From Cudoniella acicularis (lineage: Eukaryota; Ascomycota; Leotiomycetes; Helotiales; Helotiaceae): 28,122 nucleotides of DNA. Shown piece by piece: positions 1-11,642 of the stretch. Each line of letters starts with the position of its first letter. The stretch's first letter is position 1. Location of the stretch: assembly GCA_013054445.1 (NCBI GenBank), contig JAAMPI010000688.1, positions 1-28,122 on the forward strand. Reading direction: 5' to 3'. The notes under the pieces are model-generated. The model ran no database searches, was not told the DNA's origin, and saw only the letters and a list, made by a program, of their open reading frames with translations. Position numbers and translations under genes: made by a program.

Positions 1-1019
1 CCTACACACGGAACATCTGATACCGGGGATTCATGATCTTCTTCCCCCCCATAAGTTAAAATCAAGTTCGTATTTTGTTCTTCGACATGTCCCTAACGTT
101 TCTCTTGTGGGATTCTCGCACGATTTTCGAAGTATTGTTTCCACCCCGAAGCAAACGGGAGCAAAAACGGAGAAAAGACTCACCCGGCTCGACCCGAAAA
201 CGAGGACATCAATAAGCCATATATCTCATCTTGTGAGACGAGTCTCCAAACGTTATGTTTTCACTATCGCCTGCAAGTCGAACATCTGACGAACGATTTG
301 AAAGACACCACCCTGTCTGCTTCACCGTGCTGATGATTCAAGAAGAGGCCGGTGTGGCGGCGCTTGATTAGGTCCACCGTCCACGCAAGCCTTTGTCGGT
401 TTTCTACTCTGTCTCGACTGTTTCCAAAGCATCAAGGTCCGGTTTCCCTCCAAAAGAGGGAACAGATACGTCTTACTGGGTGCTTTACTCCATTTTCCGC
501 AAAATGGTGGTTTGATGTGCTAAAGAAGACGTTAGGAATTGAGACATGGCCCCGATGCCCCGCAATCTCGCACAGACCTTAGCGTGTCCTTTGCCTCCAA
601 GACCCCTAAAAACTCCCCTCCCTTGACCCTACAGCTCTAGCGCCGCCTTACCCAACAGCCGCTCTGCCGGTACGCTCTGTACTTGGAACACAACCATTCC
701 TCTCGCCTGCTTTACCGCTCTTGTCTTGCCCTGCGAGAAAAGTCGCTTCTTTTGCCTCGGGAGAGTTTCACGCATTCAAAAGAAATGCGCCTCTTAGGCC
801 CACCTTGTGAGAGCGGGAGGTTGGGGCATTGCCTCCCGTTACGGTCCGACCCCACTCTGAACGGGATGGCTGCTGCCCAATCCATCGGAGCTTCTGCAGC
901 AAACAGACAGGGCAAAGGGAATCGAAATTTTCAAGCAAACGCCTCTTCATTTGGAATGGATCGCGGGCTTTCAAATTCTTCATCTATGATACACAACAGT
1001 GAATACAACGTCGGACGAA
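1..1019. other. Upstream intergenic region, no supported gene
   Basis: Short open frames occur on both strands but none has a recognisable domain, a plausible splice structure or a consistent coding pattern. The last few hundred bases are presumably the promoter and 5' leader of the DUF6604 gene that starts at 1020. No tRNA or clear repeat was seen. Confidence 0.5.
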
Positions 1020-3980
1020 ATGTTACCTGACATCCTTGTGGGCTCTTACCAGAAGTACAAGGCCGATACTAACACATTCACGACATGCACGTATTACAGG
1101 GCGGAAAGCTTGAAAAGGTAGCCAACTGACTCTTCGATAGGGCTCTCAAGAGCTGCCATTGCCGTTGGTTACAAAGTCCCCGAAAGATGTACCAATCCAC
1201 CTTCGAAGCCTTTTACTCAGGCTACCCCGACTAACCCGACTAAGAAGAATCGACAGAAGGGTAAAGCCCGAAAACTTACAAGAGAAGCAGCAAAGAATCA
1301 ACAGGAGATCGAAACTCCGCCAACTATTCGGTACACGATTACCTCTAGAAATCTTCTCGAGCAAGCTCAAGCTGTTGCAGGAAGAGTGGAAGTGCCCGAT
1401 GGCCTTAGGAAAGTTCTCAAAAGAGCTATTGAAGCTCGACAACGTTGTGCACAATGGTTCCAGACGTCGAAGGTCGAGAACCAGTACTCCAATGAAGGCC
1501 ATCAGCACTTTATCAGTGTATTGGAACAGACTCTTGAGATTCTAGGACCAGGAAAGGAGACCCCCTCCGCTGCCGATGTCAAGGAGAAGACAAAAGGGAA
1601 GAAACGCCAGGTCGATGAGGCTAGTGATGCCTTATGGGAGGAGCTACGAAATCGATTTCAATCCCTCGCAGTTCAGGAAACGCCAGATGCAGACGAGAAC
1701 GAAGAGGTTCTGGATGAATCTGCCGACTACAGCTACGAGCTTGAAGAGGAATCGGAGGAGACGAAAATGAGCTTGATGATATTCTGTTTCTTCGAGGACA
1801 TGCACCGTGTCCAAGACTTCCTCCACTCGATTTGGAGAGGATTCAAAGCCGGAGATGTCAACCTCATGACGGCAAGTTTGATCACCAATGCTGCAGTTGA
1901 TGTCGTTCGTCAGAACGAGGAAGAGATTCTCGCGGCGGCCCCGAATCTATTCTCAAAAAAGCGATCTTACGACACCATCGCAATCGTCATTTTCTATGCG
2001 GACGCTTTCAGTCAAGGCCAAGATCCCGAGGCGAAAATGAAGTCGAATGAATTTCTTCGTCCAACCCCATTCGACGACTTCATCTATCTCTCAACAGCCA
2101 AAATTTTGATGAAATTCGACTACCTCAGTGCAATGCAGCCAAAGTCTCCCGACTATCCGTTACCTTCGTTTCCTCTCAGAGCTGGCTTCGTCAGCCGTCC
2201 GGATTTGCTGGGGACCCCATACATGGATAAAAAGGAAGAAGAGGATACTCTGCTGTCGCAGCTGCTGATAGACCTGGATCTGTACGACACTTTTGGCAAA
2301 GAAACTAGAGAACACGGTTTGATCGAAAACTTCGCACCAGCCGAAGACGAATTGAGTTTTGGACTCCGAAAGCTACGCAAAGAAGGCGTTATCAGCGTTT
2401 GGTTAGTGTTCGCTGCGAGGATCTTTCTCGACTTGCAAGACATTCTTGGGAAGGACATAATTCAAGGCCGACAAGAGCTTCGTGCTATAGCTGGCAATAT
2501 CGATACTGTCGTTAAATCTACTGGCGTGTTTTCTCCGACAGGAGATGCCATCTGCTGGCTCCAAAAAGAAGATCGATATGTTAAAAAGCTATCCGAGATC
2601 AACCACTTCTGGGTTATAAATTTTGATTTCAAGACATTGAGACATATGATGTGGGATAATGCAAATATTTCGAAGCCGGATTGGGGGAAAATGGGGTCCG
2701 ATGCACCAAGTCCAAATACTTCAACATCCAACACGACAATGAAGCCAGACAACAAACCCACTGCTTACACAGAAGACGATCAGAGAAGGGCAAAACAAGC
2801 TGATCTTCGTGGAGTCAAATTACCGTTCGATCCTGCTTTTGCGAACATGAAAACCACAATGTACAAATTTCCTCCCGGATACGATGGGCCTGTAGGCAAG
2901 GATACCATTGGTAACATGCTAAGGAAAGATTTCGGAATCGGCGACGAACTAGTATTACCAGAGCACGAGGAGAATGCTCGGAATTTGAATTTAAGAATGA
3001 TCAAACCAAACAAGAATCCAGAATATATCGTCACGAACAACCCAACTTACTGTGGACTTCTTGCCCTCAATCTTGTCATCGTAAATGAGCATGCTGGATT
3101 ACTCCTAACCAATGTGTGTTTACCTCTCCCTGAAATCTGATGTTGCGGTTCTTCAACCAGGGCTCTGTCTATGGAAGCGCCCGATCTCTTTTGGATTTCC
3201 TAGTTAACATAGAAACAGTATCATACCGTCACTACTTTGGTAGCACATCTCTATTGCGAAGCGCGGCGAAGTGAGCTTTTGGCAGATAAATGGCCCGAGA
3301 TGGACCAAATGATCGAAATGCACATGGACATCATGTTCGCAGGCAAACTTCCTCGGTCCGCAAACGAGGCATATATACGTTTTCAAAAACTAATGGGACT
3401 TTCGACGACACGGCGTCCAAACTTCCATCAGCGAGGCCTTCCTTACAAGGAGCCACAGTACAAGGCACTTCCCTTTTCCGATGCCATGCGCCCATTCTTT
3501 GATCTCGAAGCTCCTTTCCACGCTTCGTTGGGCCATCTGGAAGCACTTGTCCAAAGCGAGAGAGAGAAGATCCATCACGAATCAAAGCACAAGCGACGAA
3601 ATGCGAGACGAAAACTCACTCCGCTTCAATTCCTCATGCAATTAATTGATTTTGTCCCTTCGCAGATACCCAAAATCCAATTCGACTACATCACTCTGAC
3701 GAAAACTTCCTACATGTTCATAAGGCGCTTCCGTTCGGAGATCAGGAGAAATCTTGACATTGACTATCCGATAATTAGTCATGATGATTCCATACAACCT
3801 CTTTACCCGGACATGGTATTGAAGATCTTGCAAGAAGGGAAGGAATTTCAGAACACAACGAGACAGAGAGATCAGCCGGAACCTCAGAGTCCACAGATGG
3901 AGGTTGTTGCGAGAGTTTTCAAGGCGTACTTTGATATTAAGGCTCGTGTCGCTGCTGCTACTGCTATTACTGCTGCATGA
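1020..3980 (+). CDS. DUF6604 domain-containing protein (3 exons)
   Basis: Proposed exons are 1020-1090, 1151-3113 and 3219-3980, giving about 931 residues. The start at 1020 opens with MLPDILVGSYQKYKADTNTF, the typical beginning of the fungal DUF6604 domain (short hydrophobic start, Y-x-x-Y-K-x-D-T). A 60-nt intron (1091-1150, GTATTA donor, CTGAC branch-like site at 1126) joins it to AAIAVGYKVPE. The second hallmark, VPDGLRKVLKRAIEARQ with nearby QWF, follows at about residue 104, and an acidic stretch lies near residues 200-230. The second intron (3114-3218) restores the frame into VAHLYCEARRSE, like the C-terminal AHLYNA-type motif of this family. An alternative acceptor at 3160 leads to a stop, so 3218 is preferred. 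The function of the family is unknown to me; these proteins are often large, variable and fungus-specific. The exon junctions are inferred from frame and motif only. Confidence 0.82.
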
Positions 3981-5756
3981 TTCTGGCAGTCAAGGCTACG
4001 ATTTTACGAAAAAGAATTAGGTTTGGCGATATTTTTGACTCGGGAAGGATCTTGTGTGTCGAAAAATTTGGAGCAAAATGTCTGTTATATAATTTATATT
4101 TCCATTGAACATATTTTGGCGTCTCTCATGCTCACTCTTGAAGATCTAGAGCTTTGAAACCCTTTCTTGCTCCGAATATTAGACGTGTTAGACCGACCTA
4201 CTCTAAATTTTTAACATCCGACCTTCTAGGGGAATATTGAATTTCAAGAACGCCTTACAGAGACAAAAGTAAGGCCCCTATAAAGGTAAACAGAGTTGCA
4301 AGGCCACTCACTATAAATTGAACCTCTTCCTCCCTCGAAGTCTTTCTCCAACAGCAACTTTGAAAGGTAGCGTTGCCTCCGCATCTTCCGGGAACACCCA
4401 CCACTCCATCAAGCCAGCAGGCAGGGATAGGAAGGGTAGCTGAGTAGCTCGGCGAATCTTGCGTAAGCAAATCGTGATAAAGTTGGTCATTCGGTTTCTT
4501 GTTTCACGACGATGATTCGGCTGGGAGAAAAATTGCTGTCGAGTTTGGAACTGCTGCCAAATTTTAAATTGCTGTCGATAATATACTTGGGCATGCGGAC
4601 AAGTGTCCAAGGAAACCACTTACATTCTGAGTTTCGGGAGTCAGCAACAGGCGGCATAAAGAATGAGAAGTCATCTTTTTATAGAGAGAAAGACGTATCG
4701 TAATACTTGTGATTTCTTGACACCGAGCAGGACTCCATACGTACGTTTAACTATGCAGTTCTGTGTATTGCCGAAGCTCGTATAGTGGCGAGGGGGAAAA
4801 GACTTTATAGTGCAGGTTTAGGGGTGGGTTACCGCCTAGGCAGGGAATCTAGAGGAAGTGAATTAAAATTTGGAAAGGGTGCATTTGGGAAAGGAGTTGG
4901 ACCAAGCTGCGAGGCAATTAAAGGAGGGCCTCTGATAAGTATAAATTTGAGAATTTTTGATTCTCATGAAAGATCAATTGCGAAGAACAAAGTTACTCGT
5001 CTACCAAGGCAACGGGAGGATTGTCCTCTGGTAGGGAGTGATCTGAGATATTGTCTATAATTTGGGAGGGTGAAGTATTTGCAGATCTGTGAATGTTTGT
5101 AGAATTTATACGCTCTGTTGTTATCAGGATTCAGGGGCAAAATTGCTGTTAAGAATTAATTTTGATTGTTCGGTTTATTCGGTTTAGAACGAACCTTTCT
5201 GGCTTCCGGGAGCCGGGAGCCGGGCCGAAAGTGTCACGGTAGCACAATCGCCTCCAAAGAAGCTTAGCGAGAGTACATAACCACCTCGATCGACCACTTG
5301 CCTCCTGAGTTTTTATTAAAAACGGATTCAGCCTCCTTCACCCCTCATCCACCGCCTATCACCCATCACCATTGCATCTGCACCTCCATGGCCATAGACT
5401 CGAGAATAGGGGGAATCTGCCTTCAATGCCTTGCGGTACAACCCCACCCCTTACCTCATACCATGCTGAGCCTCCCCTCCATCACACACTCGAAACTGAG
5501 TGTTGTACACATCCTCTTAAAACCATGTGATATAATTCAAGTCGATCATCTTGCTTGCCCAAACCCACCATCTCTTCTAAATTTTCGCCATGCGCTTCTC
5601 GGCCTTTTCTAAACTGGCCACCTGGACCACCCAACTTCCTTCTCATACATTCACGATCTTCACTTCCAGGCATCCCTCCTGATAAAACAGTTCGCCCGAA
5701 ACACTACATCTCTCTACAACGTCCGGAATTGACGTTTTTGTCTACGAATATTCAGC
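3981..5756. other. Intergenic region, no supported gene
   Basis: This 1.8-kb stretch holds only short open frames. A 102-codon frame on the minus strand (4311-4619) and an overlapping 71-codon frame with a hydrophobic end (4255-4470) match no family I know and have no convincing partner exons. A small direct repeat of GGGAGCCG occurs near 5208. From about 5280 the plus strand becomes pyrimidine-rich, as is common in fungal promoters and leaders, and this probably belongs to the former promoter of the DUF3433 gene at 5757. Confidence 0.5.
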
Positions 5757-8700
5757 ATGACTGATACGCCGCACAGCCGAATCAGTTGGGACGACTATTT
5801 CCAGCCTCGAGCAACCCATTTGCTGGAGTCAGAGCAACGAGCTCAAATTACTCTGGACGAACGCATTTTCCAGGAATCCATTAACATTGTGTCAGAACTA
5901 TCGCCTGTTTCAAATGAAACCGATTCATATTATGGCTCTGAGCGCGAAATCGGAAATGTTGCTCGGGGCTCAATCGACATCACGGAAGAACTATTGCCTG
6001 TTTCAAATGAAACCGGTTCACACCACAGCTCTGGGCGCGAAAACAGAAATGTTGCAAATAAGCCTGCAGAAAAATCACAAATATTTACAATCCAAAAAAG
6101 AGAAGTCGATCTTGACTCAGATACCATGTCTTCGCATGGCCTATGGGCTCCCTTCTGATTGAGAAAGCCAACGTTGTTTGCAATGTTCGCATTCTTTACC
6201 GCTCTTTGGATATCCTTGATAATTCTCTGGAATTCTTCGAACGTCAACAACGGTATTCGCTTGACCTTGTCAAAAAAAAACCATTACTCTAGAGCATATG
6301 GACCTACCGCTATCTTAGTCGTTGTTGTTAGCCTTTGGAGACAAGTCAATTTCTGGTGCAAAACTCTTCAGCCATGGCAAGAGATGAGATAGGTGCCCAC
6401 AATTGCTTCTCGAGGTCTGATACTTGATTATCTCTGGCCATTGCAGGTGACCAGTCTGCTGAAAGCCTACAAGAATCAACACTACCAGGTTGTCGCTTCC
6501 GTCGCTGGTTTCGTCTTGCTAAGGGTTGCCACTCTTGTTTCCACGAGTCTTTTGGTAGTGGTTCCTACTAATATATCGAGCAGCGTTCCCATAATAATTT
6601 CAACCAAGGTTGACGGAACGAATTTCTGGAAAACTATCCCAACCTCGGCTGCTCTCTTCCCCGACGGACAAACGTTTTTGTATACTAATGTGTCGAGCGA
6701 GCCTGTCATTTCGTATGCTGGTATTCTGGCAGGCCAAGCTCAGGCTGCTGGTTCAAAAGGTAATACTGCCTTCCAGCTGTTCGACGTCTCATTACGCAAT
6801 GAAAATGTCACGAGCATCACGGCAATAGCTGACGCATTTGTTCCAAATATGACTTGTGAGATTGCTAATATCGTCAATTTCCAACCGACACCGGATTCTT
6901 TCAATGATTTTATCTCGGAACATATATCAGTATTCACACTTGATTCGCAGTCTTGCCATGTTGGCCATCGTGGAGATTGAGATAGCTCACTAGGCCGAGT
7001 TGACATTCCGATATGCTATGAGAGTTGTCTGCCCTACAGTCTTTCATTTACGATGCAGAGAGTCAACTGTTCCTACGTGGAAGAAACTAACCGTCCTGTC
7101 CCAACTATTACAAATATCACTACCCTAAGGCCTATCAGTACTGAAACGCCCAACTCTTTTCGATGGGCACTAATTGCGGCCAATTACACTAACATCAACG
7201 TCTCAACACCATATTTGCCGGGCGATAATCTTACCAACATTTCAAAGGCTTGCCGCAGTCTTCTGCGGATTTGACTACACTATAACGAAAGCCAACTTGA
7301 CACATATCATTCGAGACAACTTGTATGATTTGTCCCTCCCCCCAAGTGCCGTCACTGGACGCTACCTCAACAACCTAACGGCTTTGCAATTCTTGGTACT
7401 AGTGGAGTCTACCTTGGCGCAGGCAGCGGGAATGAACGGCCAGGCATCGGGATTGAGCGACCAGCTCACAAGCGATGATCAAGGCCCATTATTCAGCCTT
7501 ATGGATAAATATTGGCAGAATATTTCAAACGACAATTTAACCGGATACGAAGAGTTCTTTAACGCTACAAAGATGGGTGAAGCTGCTTCACAGATCATTT
7601 CTGGCATGGTAACGCAGATAATCCGGCAATCTTTCTTGCTTCCAGACAACTATACCGCTCTTGGTACCAGTGTCTATGTCGAGGATCGGCTACATTTACA
7701 ATATTTCTCACTGTGGGTTACGGCGGCAGAATTAATGTCGCTTTCTGCTCTGAGCTTTTTTCTTTTGCTCACGACAAACCCACATGTGGTCTCGCAAATT
7801 CCCGTAACTCCTACATCACATGCAACTATTCTGGCGTCTAGCCCTTCCCTTCAGATGATACTCAGAGGCTCTGTTGATAGCAGAAACAGTGATCTAAGAA
7901 GTAGATTACGCGCTGTTGAATTCCAGACCGAATCAGTCCGATACAAGTATTTCCGGATAAAAGTGCATGGAAGCGTCGTCGAGGATCTAAACGACAGAAG
8001 ATCGAATCAGCGTAAAAGAGACCGGGTTCCATACTCTGGTCGAAGACATGCTTTCGTGCTCACCCTTCTTTTTCCAATGTTGGCTATTGTTATACTTGAG
8101 GTCCTCTAGAAAGCTTCGGATCGAGATGAAGGTGTAGTCAATGTTTCAAGTGATACTTCAGCAGCTTCCTATGCTATTCGGTATTCGTCAACTTTGGCAA
8201 TTCTGCTGATTGCAACACTATTCAATGCCCTAGATTTTGCTGTCACCTCTTTGACAGCTTATAGCGTCCTACGAAAAGGACCGCCTTCGGCTTCTGCGCG
8301 GTGAAGCTTGCTTGTAAATCTAGTCGAGAAGTCCCCTCTTCTGTCACTTTTGGAGGCTATAAGCAATCAACATGTGGGCGCAACTCTAACCAACATATCA
8401 AGCATGATTGGGATCGCTCTCACCATTATTGTATCCGGACTGTGGGTATTGGACCAATCGGTTGCTAAACAGAGCGAAGTCTCAGCGGTGCTGACAGATT
8501 CGTTCAACACCCGGTGGCTTAACAGCCTCTCAGAATACGGCAATGCTGCTACAGCGCTAAATTTTCTGCAGCATGGCGATGCTTCCCAAACTCCCACTAT
8601 ATGGAGAGACCTTGTCTTTCCGAGAGTCCACGTGAATTCCTTAGGTATTTGTCAGCCTCAAAACGGGAACCATACATTTACGGTTCCGGCCCTCCGACCC

Positions 8701-10170
8701 CAACTCAGCTGCGACGTGTTGCCACGTAGGAGAACTGTATTAGAGAAGCTCGATTAGTCTGGCAAATTTATAGCTAACATGTCTCTTCGTGATGGTTGTA
8801 GATTAGGACCGGGGGGTAATCTTAGTTACCTGCTAGATGAATACCCATTTCTTAACAAGAATGGACTAGAGTGGTTTGGTTGGATCGACGATCTTCATAT
8901 GGGCCCTTGGAACGTAAGAGACGGGACCTATTATATCGATCTAGATGAAGTCTTCACAGATGAGGAGCCTTACCAAAGAGAAATCCCAGACAATCCGGAT
9001 GGTTGTCCCTCCCTTGCTGCAGTGTTCGGTCTCCAAGGACCGAAGTCCACACCCCCTGACAACATGGCTGTGCTTGTGTGCTACCAGCAAATCCAGCAAG
9101 TCGATACGCAGCTCACTTTCGTAGGCTTGCCTCAGGGCGGCTTCCAATTGAGCCCGAACTCGCCTCCGATTTAAAATGAAGATATTGCCAAGAATTTGAC
9201 GAACGAAACTTCTGGCATTGATTCCTTCAATTACCGAGTAGAGTTGCACCTACACAAACATCTGACGGCATTCAATACAGGGGATGAACCCATGATAATA
9301 GACGACTTCTTCAACCATCTAATCTATGGCCCCAATGGTACATCTCTTTACGACATGATTGGACCTAATAATACTCAAACGATGTTCCATGCAGTTAATT
9401 TTCCCTACAAGAAGTATATGGTCAACGTAATAGATTTACACTTTTGACAGCCAATTAATTCGACCTCATCATCACCACTCATCGGTCGAGCAGCACCAAC
9501 AGATAACGTCACTACCAGCAACCTTACAGGTCATCTCATTCAACTCATACCCCGTCTCCGAATAAACTTTGCTTCGAAACTCGCCCTCCAAATCATGCTT
9601 GCGACCATGGTACTTCTTGGTCTATTTGCATACCTACTTGTAGACCTCCGCGGTACACTTCCCCGTGCTCTGGGCTCAATAGCGAGCATCATAGCGTTGT
9701 TCGCGGATAGCGAGATGATCGATCGTGCCTTCATGCCTGAAAAGGCCGAGTTCATAGGCGAAAAAGAATTGGGGAAAATATTTAAGGGGTGGCAATTTAG
9801 TTTGGGTTGGTGGGGGAAAGTGAACAAAGGTGCTGCGAGGGAAACAGGTGAGGGATTTAATGGGAGAGAAGGGACAGGTGGAGATGATGGGGAAGATGAG
9901 AATAAGCGATATGGTCGGACGTTTGGTATTGATGTTGGCATGGCCAATGTGCTTGGGTACAATGAGAGGGAGGATGGAAGAGGAGGATTGGGCGGCAGAA
10001 GCGTGAAGTGGGGGAGAGTGGCTTGTCGTAGAAAATCTCGAGATGCGCTTAAAGAGAATTGTTCAGCTTTTCACAGGATTCGTACATGGTGGGTCTTGTC
10101 GCTTCGACTGTGGAGTTGTTGTGAGACTAGTTGTAAAGATTATGCGCAACACTTGAAAGAAATCAAATAA
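5757..10170 (+). pseudogene. Decayed DUF3433 membrane-protein gene
   Basis: One continuous protein can be followed across 4.4 kb but is broken by in-frame stops at 6156 (TGA), 6390 (TAG), 6978 (TGA), 8107 (TAG), 8302 (TGA), 8755 (TAG), 9172 (TAA) and 9445 (TGA), plus one frame change near 7240-7255. The pieces keep DUF3433 hallmarks in order: YGPTAILVVVVSLWRQV then LQPWQEM and LDYLWPLQVTSLLKA (first copy), FNALDFAVTSLTAYSVLRKG then ALTIIVSGLWVLDQS (second copy), and near the end SIASIIALFADSEM, FSLGWWGK and FGIDVGMA. About eight hydrophobic membrane segments and many N-x-S/T sites in the loops are visible. The stops are not flanked by splice sites that could remove them. The 5' start at 5757 has a good ATG; the true 3' end is uncertain, because the residues after about 9990 look unlike the family. 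DUF3433 proteins are fungal multi-pass membrane proteins of unknown role. Confidence 0.88.
5904..6060 (+). repeat. Tandem 93-bp duplication inside DUF3433 N-terminus
   Basis: A 93-nt unit beginning CCTGTTTCAAATGAAACC at 5904 is followed directly by a second, partial and diverged copy at 5997. Its length is a multiple of three, so it duplicates 31 residues (the PVSNETxS-containing stretch) in the hydrophilic N-terminal tail without shifting the frame. Confidence 0.8.
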
Positions 10171-10454
10171 CCATCAAGTCAATAAGTTCTAAATGAACAC
10201 TCATAGACAAAAGGATGAGAGAAAATCTCCTTATCAACTAGGGCGCACATAGGGATGCAATAGGAGCTAATTAGAGAGGTCGCAACGTAGCTAATAGGGA
10301 CCTGTTTTGTACGTGACTACTGACTGGCCTCGGGCTTCAGTGTGCTGTAGACTGGCTAGGCTTTGGGAGCGTCACAGGTTTCAGGGCGCGAAGGAATAAA
10401 AACTAACCCTAATTTGTGATAATGCCTGGAAGTAATACCCTGTCTTTATTTTAA
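10171..10454. other. Intergenic stretch after DUF3433 remnant
   Basis: No gene is seen. The 8-bp sequence TATTTTAA at 10447-10454 is the left flank of the MITE-like element and is repeated at its right flank. Confidence 0.5.
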
Positions 10455-10975
10455 CCGCAAATATCTGAAATGCCACTCGACAAGTTTTTAATACCTGAGA
10501 TACCCTTTTACATGCCACCCACCATCATTTGTCTAATTTGCGGGTGTTTGCATCGCATCCAGGTAGCAGGTGGTAGGTGATAGGTGGCACTTGGAATTGT
10601 ATAATTGAGTAAATAGTCGTGCAAATGATCGATCAAATGATTACACATACGATTAGAATATGTAACTATTCCCACTTTTACTGCCCTGCCTACATCCCTC
10701 CTCCCCTCCCCCGCGGGTAGCTGCACACCTCTAAACTAACTAACTATTTAAATATGAAGCAACAAACAAGTCCTATAATACACTTAAGATTAATTACTCT
10801 TCGTACGCTCTATTGTTATTTATATCTTACAATTAAAACTACTACCTCTAACCTCAGACACTTATGCCACGACGATGCCATCTGCCACGGACCCACTCGC
10901 AAATCAAACAGTTGGCAGGTAAACGGCACTTCAGGTATTAAAAACTTATCGAGTGGCATTTCAGATATTTGCTAG
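10455..10975. mobile_element. MITE-like element with terminal inverted repeats
   Basis: The left end (10457-10498, starting GCAAATATCTGAAATGCCAC) and the right end (10931-10972, ending GTGGCATTTCAGATATTTGC) are reverse complements over 42 nt with a single mismatch. Weaker similarity continues inward to roughly 80 nt. Both ends are flanked by the identical octamer TATTTTAA (10447-10454 and 10976-10983), which fits an 8-bp target duplication of the hAT type. The 521-bp interior is AT-rich and has no transposase, so the element is non-autonomous. The family assignment rests on duplication length alone. No second copy was noticed in the window. Confidence 0.8.
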
Positions 10976-11642
10976 TATTTTAAGGTGTCTTGAGTGAATA
11001 AATTGCATAGAGCGCAATAGATTCGAAGGAATAATATTACGTTATTAAAACCCGAGCCTACTCCCAAATAAATCTTTGTCCGAATTTGAAACCATTACCA
11101 CTATCACTACCATAAATCTACTGTGTCCAGAGACAAGAACGTTTTGATTTTCTAGCGCAAACCTATTATCACGTGCCCTCTCCCCCTTTCCAGCATCAAG
11201 AGACGTGATGGAAATTAAAAAATTTGATTTCGCTAACTCGGTTGAGGAAAATACTTCGAGGCGAGAAGATAAAACTGGAATAGAGCCTCCACTTTTGCAA
11301 GTGCTGCAAGGCTGAACTGTGCAAAGGGTTATTTATGAAGCTTCCTTAATCCGTTTAAGTAAAGTGTAAATTGTTTTAATGCTTATCACCGTCTTAGAAC
11401 GAGCCGAAAGCTTAATTACTGATTGTATACTTTGGAAGAGGTGTGATCAACGTTGTGTACCAAATCTTTCACTTCAGTTTGATTTTTTTTTTGAAAGGAA
11501 AGTATTTGGGGAGAATAATAGAAACGGAGTAGAAAATGAATTTGTGCATTTGTGAAATATTCTTCTTCTGCTGTCATCTAAACCTCAAGCTAGGTTCTGG
11601 ACAAGGCGACACAACTTCTTTCCACCTTCTCATTTGCATCTA
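10976..11642. other. AT-rich intergenic region
   Basis: No open frame of note and no recognisable RNA. A T-run lies near 11484. The stretch next to 11642 is presumably the 3' untranslated region of the minus-strand DJ-1/PfpI gene. Confidence 0.45.

Noticed and set aside
1..50. Resemblance of the window start to 9249-9300 in the DUF3433 remnant
   Set aside because: Only short gapped blocks agree; too weak to call a duplicated fragment.
683..1030. 115-codon plus-strand frame before the DUF6604 gene
   Set aside because: It ends inside exon one of the DUF6604 gene in another frame and resembles no protein family.
4255..4619. Minus-strand open frames with a hydrophobic C-terminal stretch
   Set aside because: No known family, no plausible exon partner, and two overlapping frames look equally (un)convincing.
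10395..10420. Telomere-like CTAACCCTAA (also CCCTAACCCT near 19636)
   Set aside because: Each is less than two repeat units, which is expected by chance.
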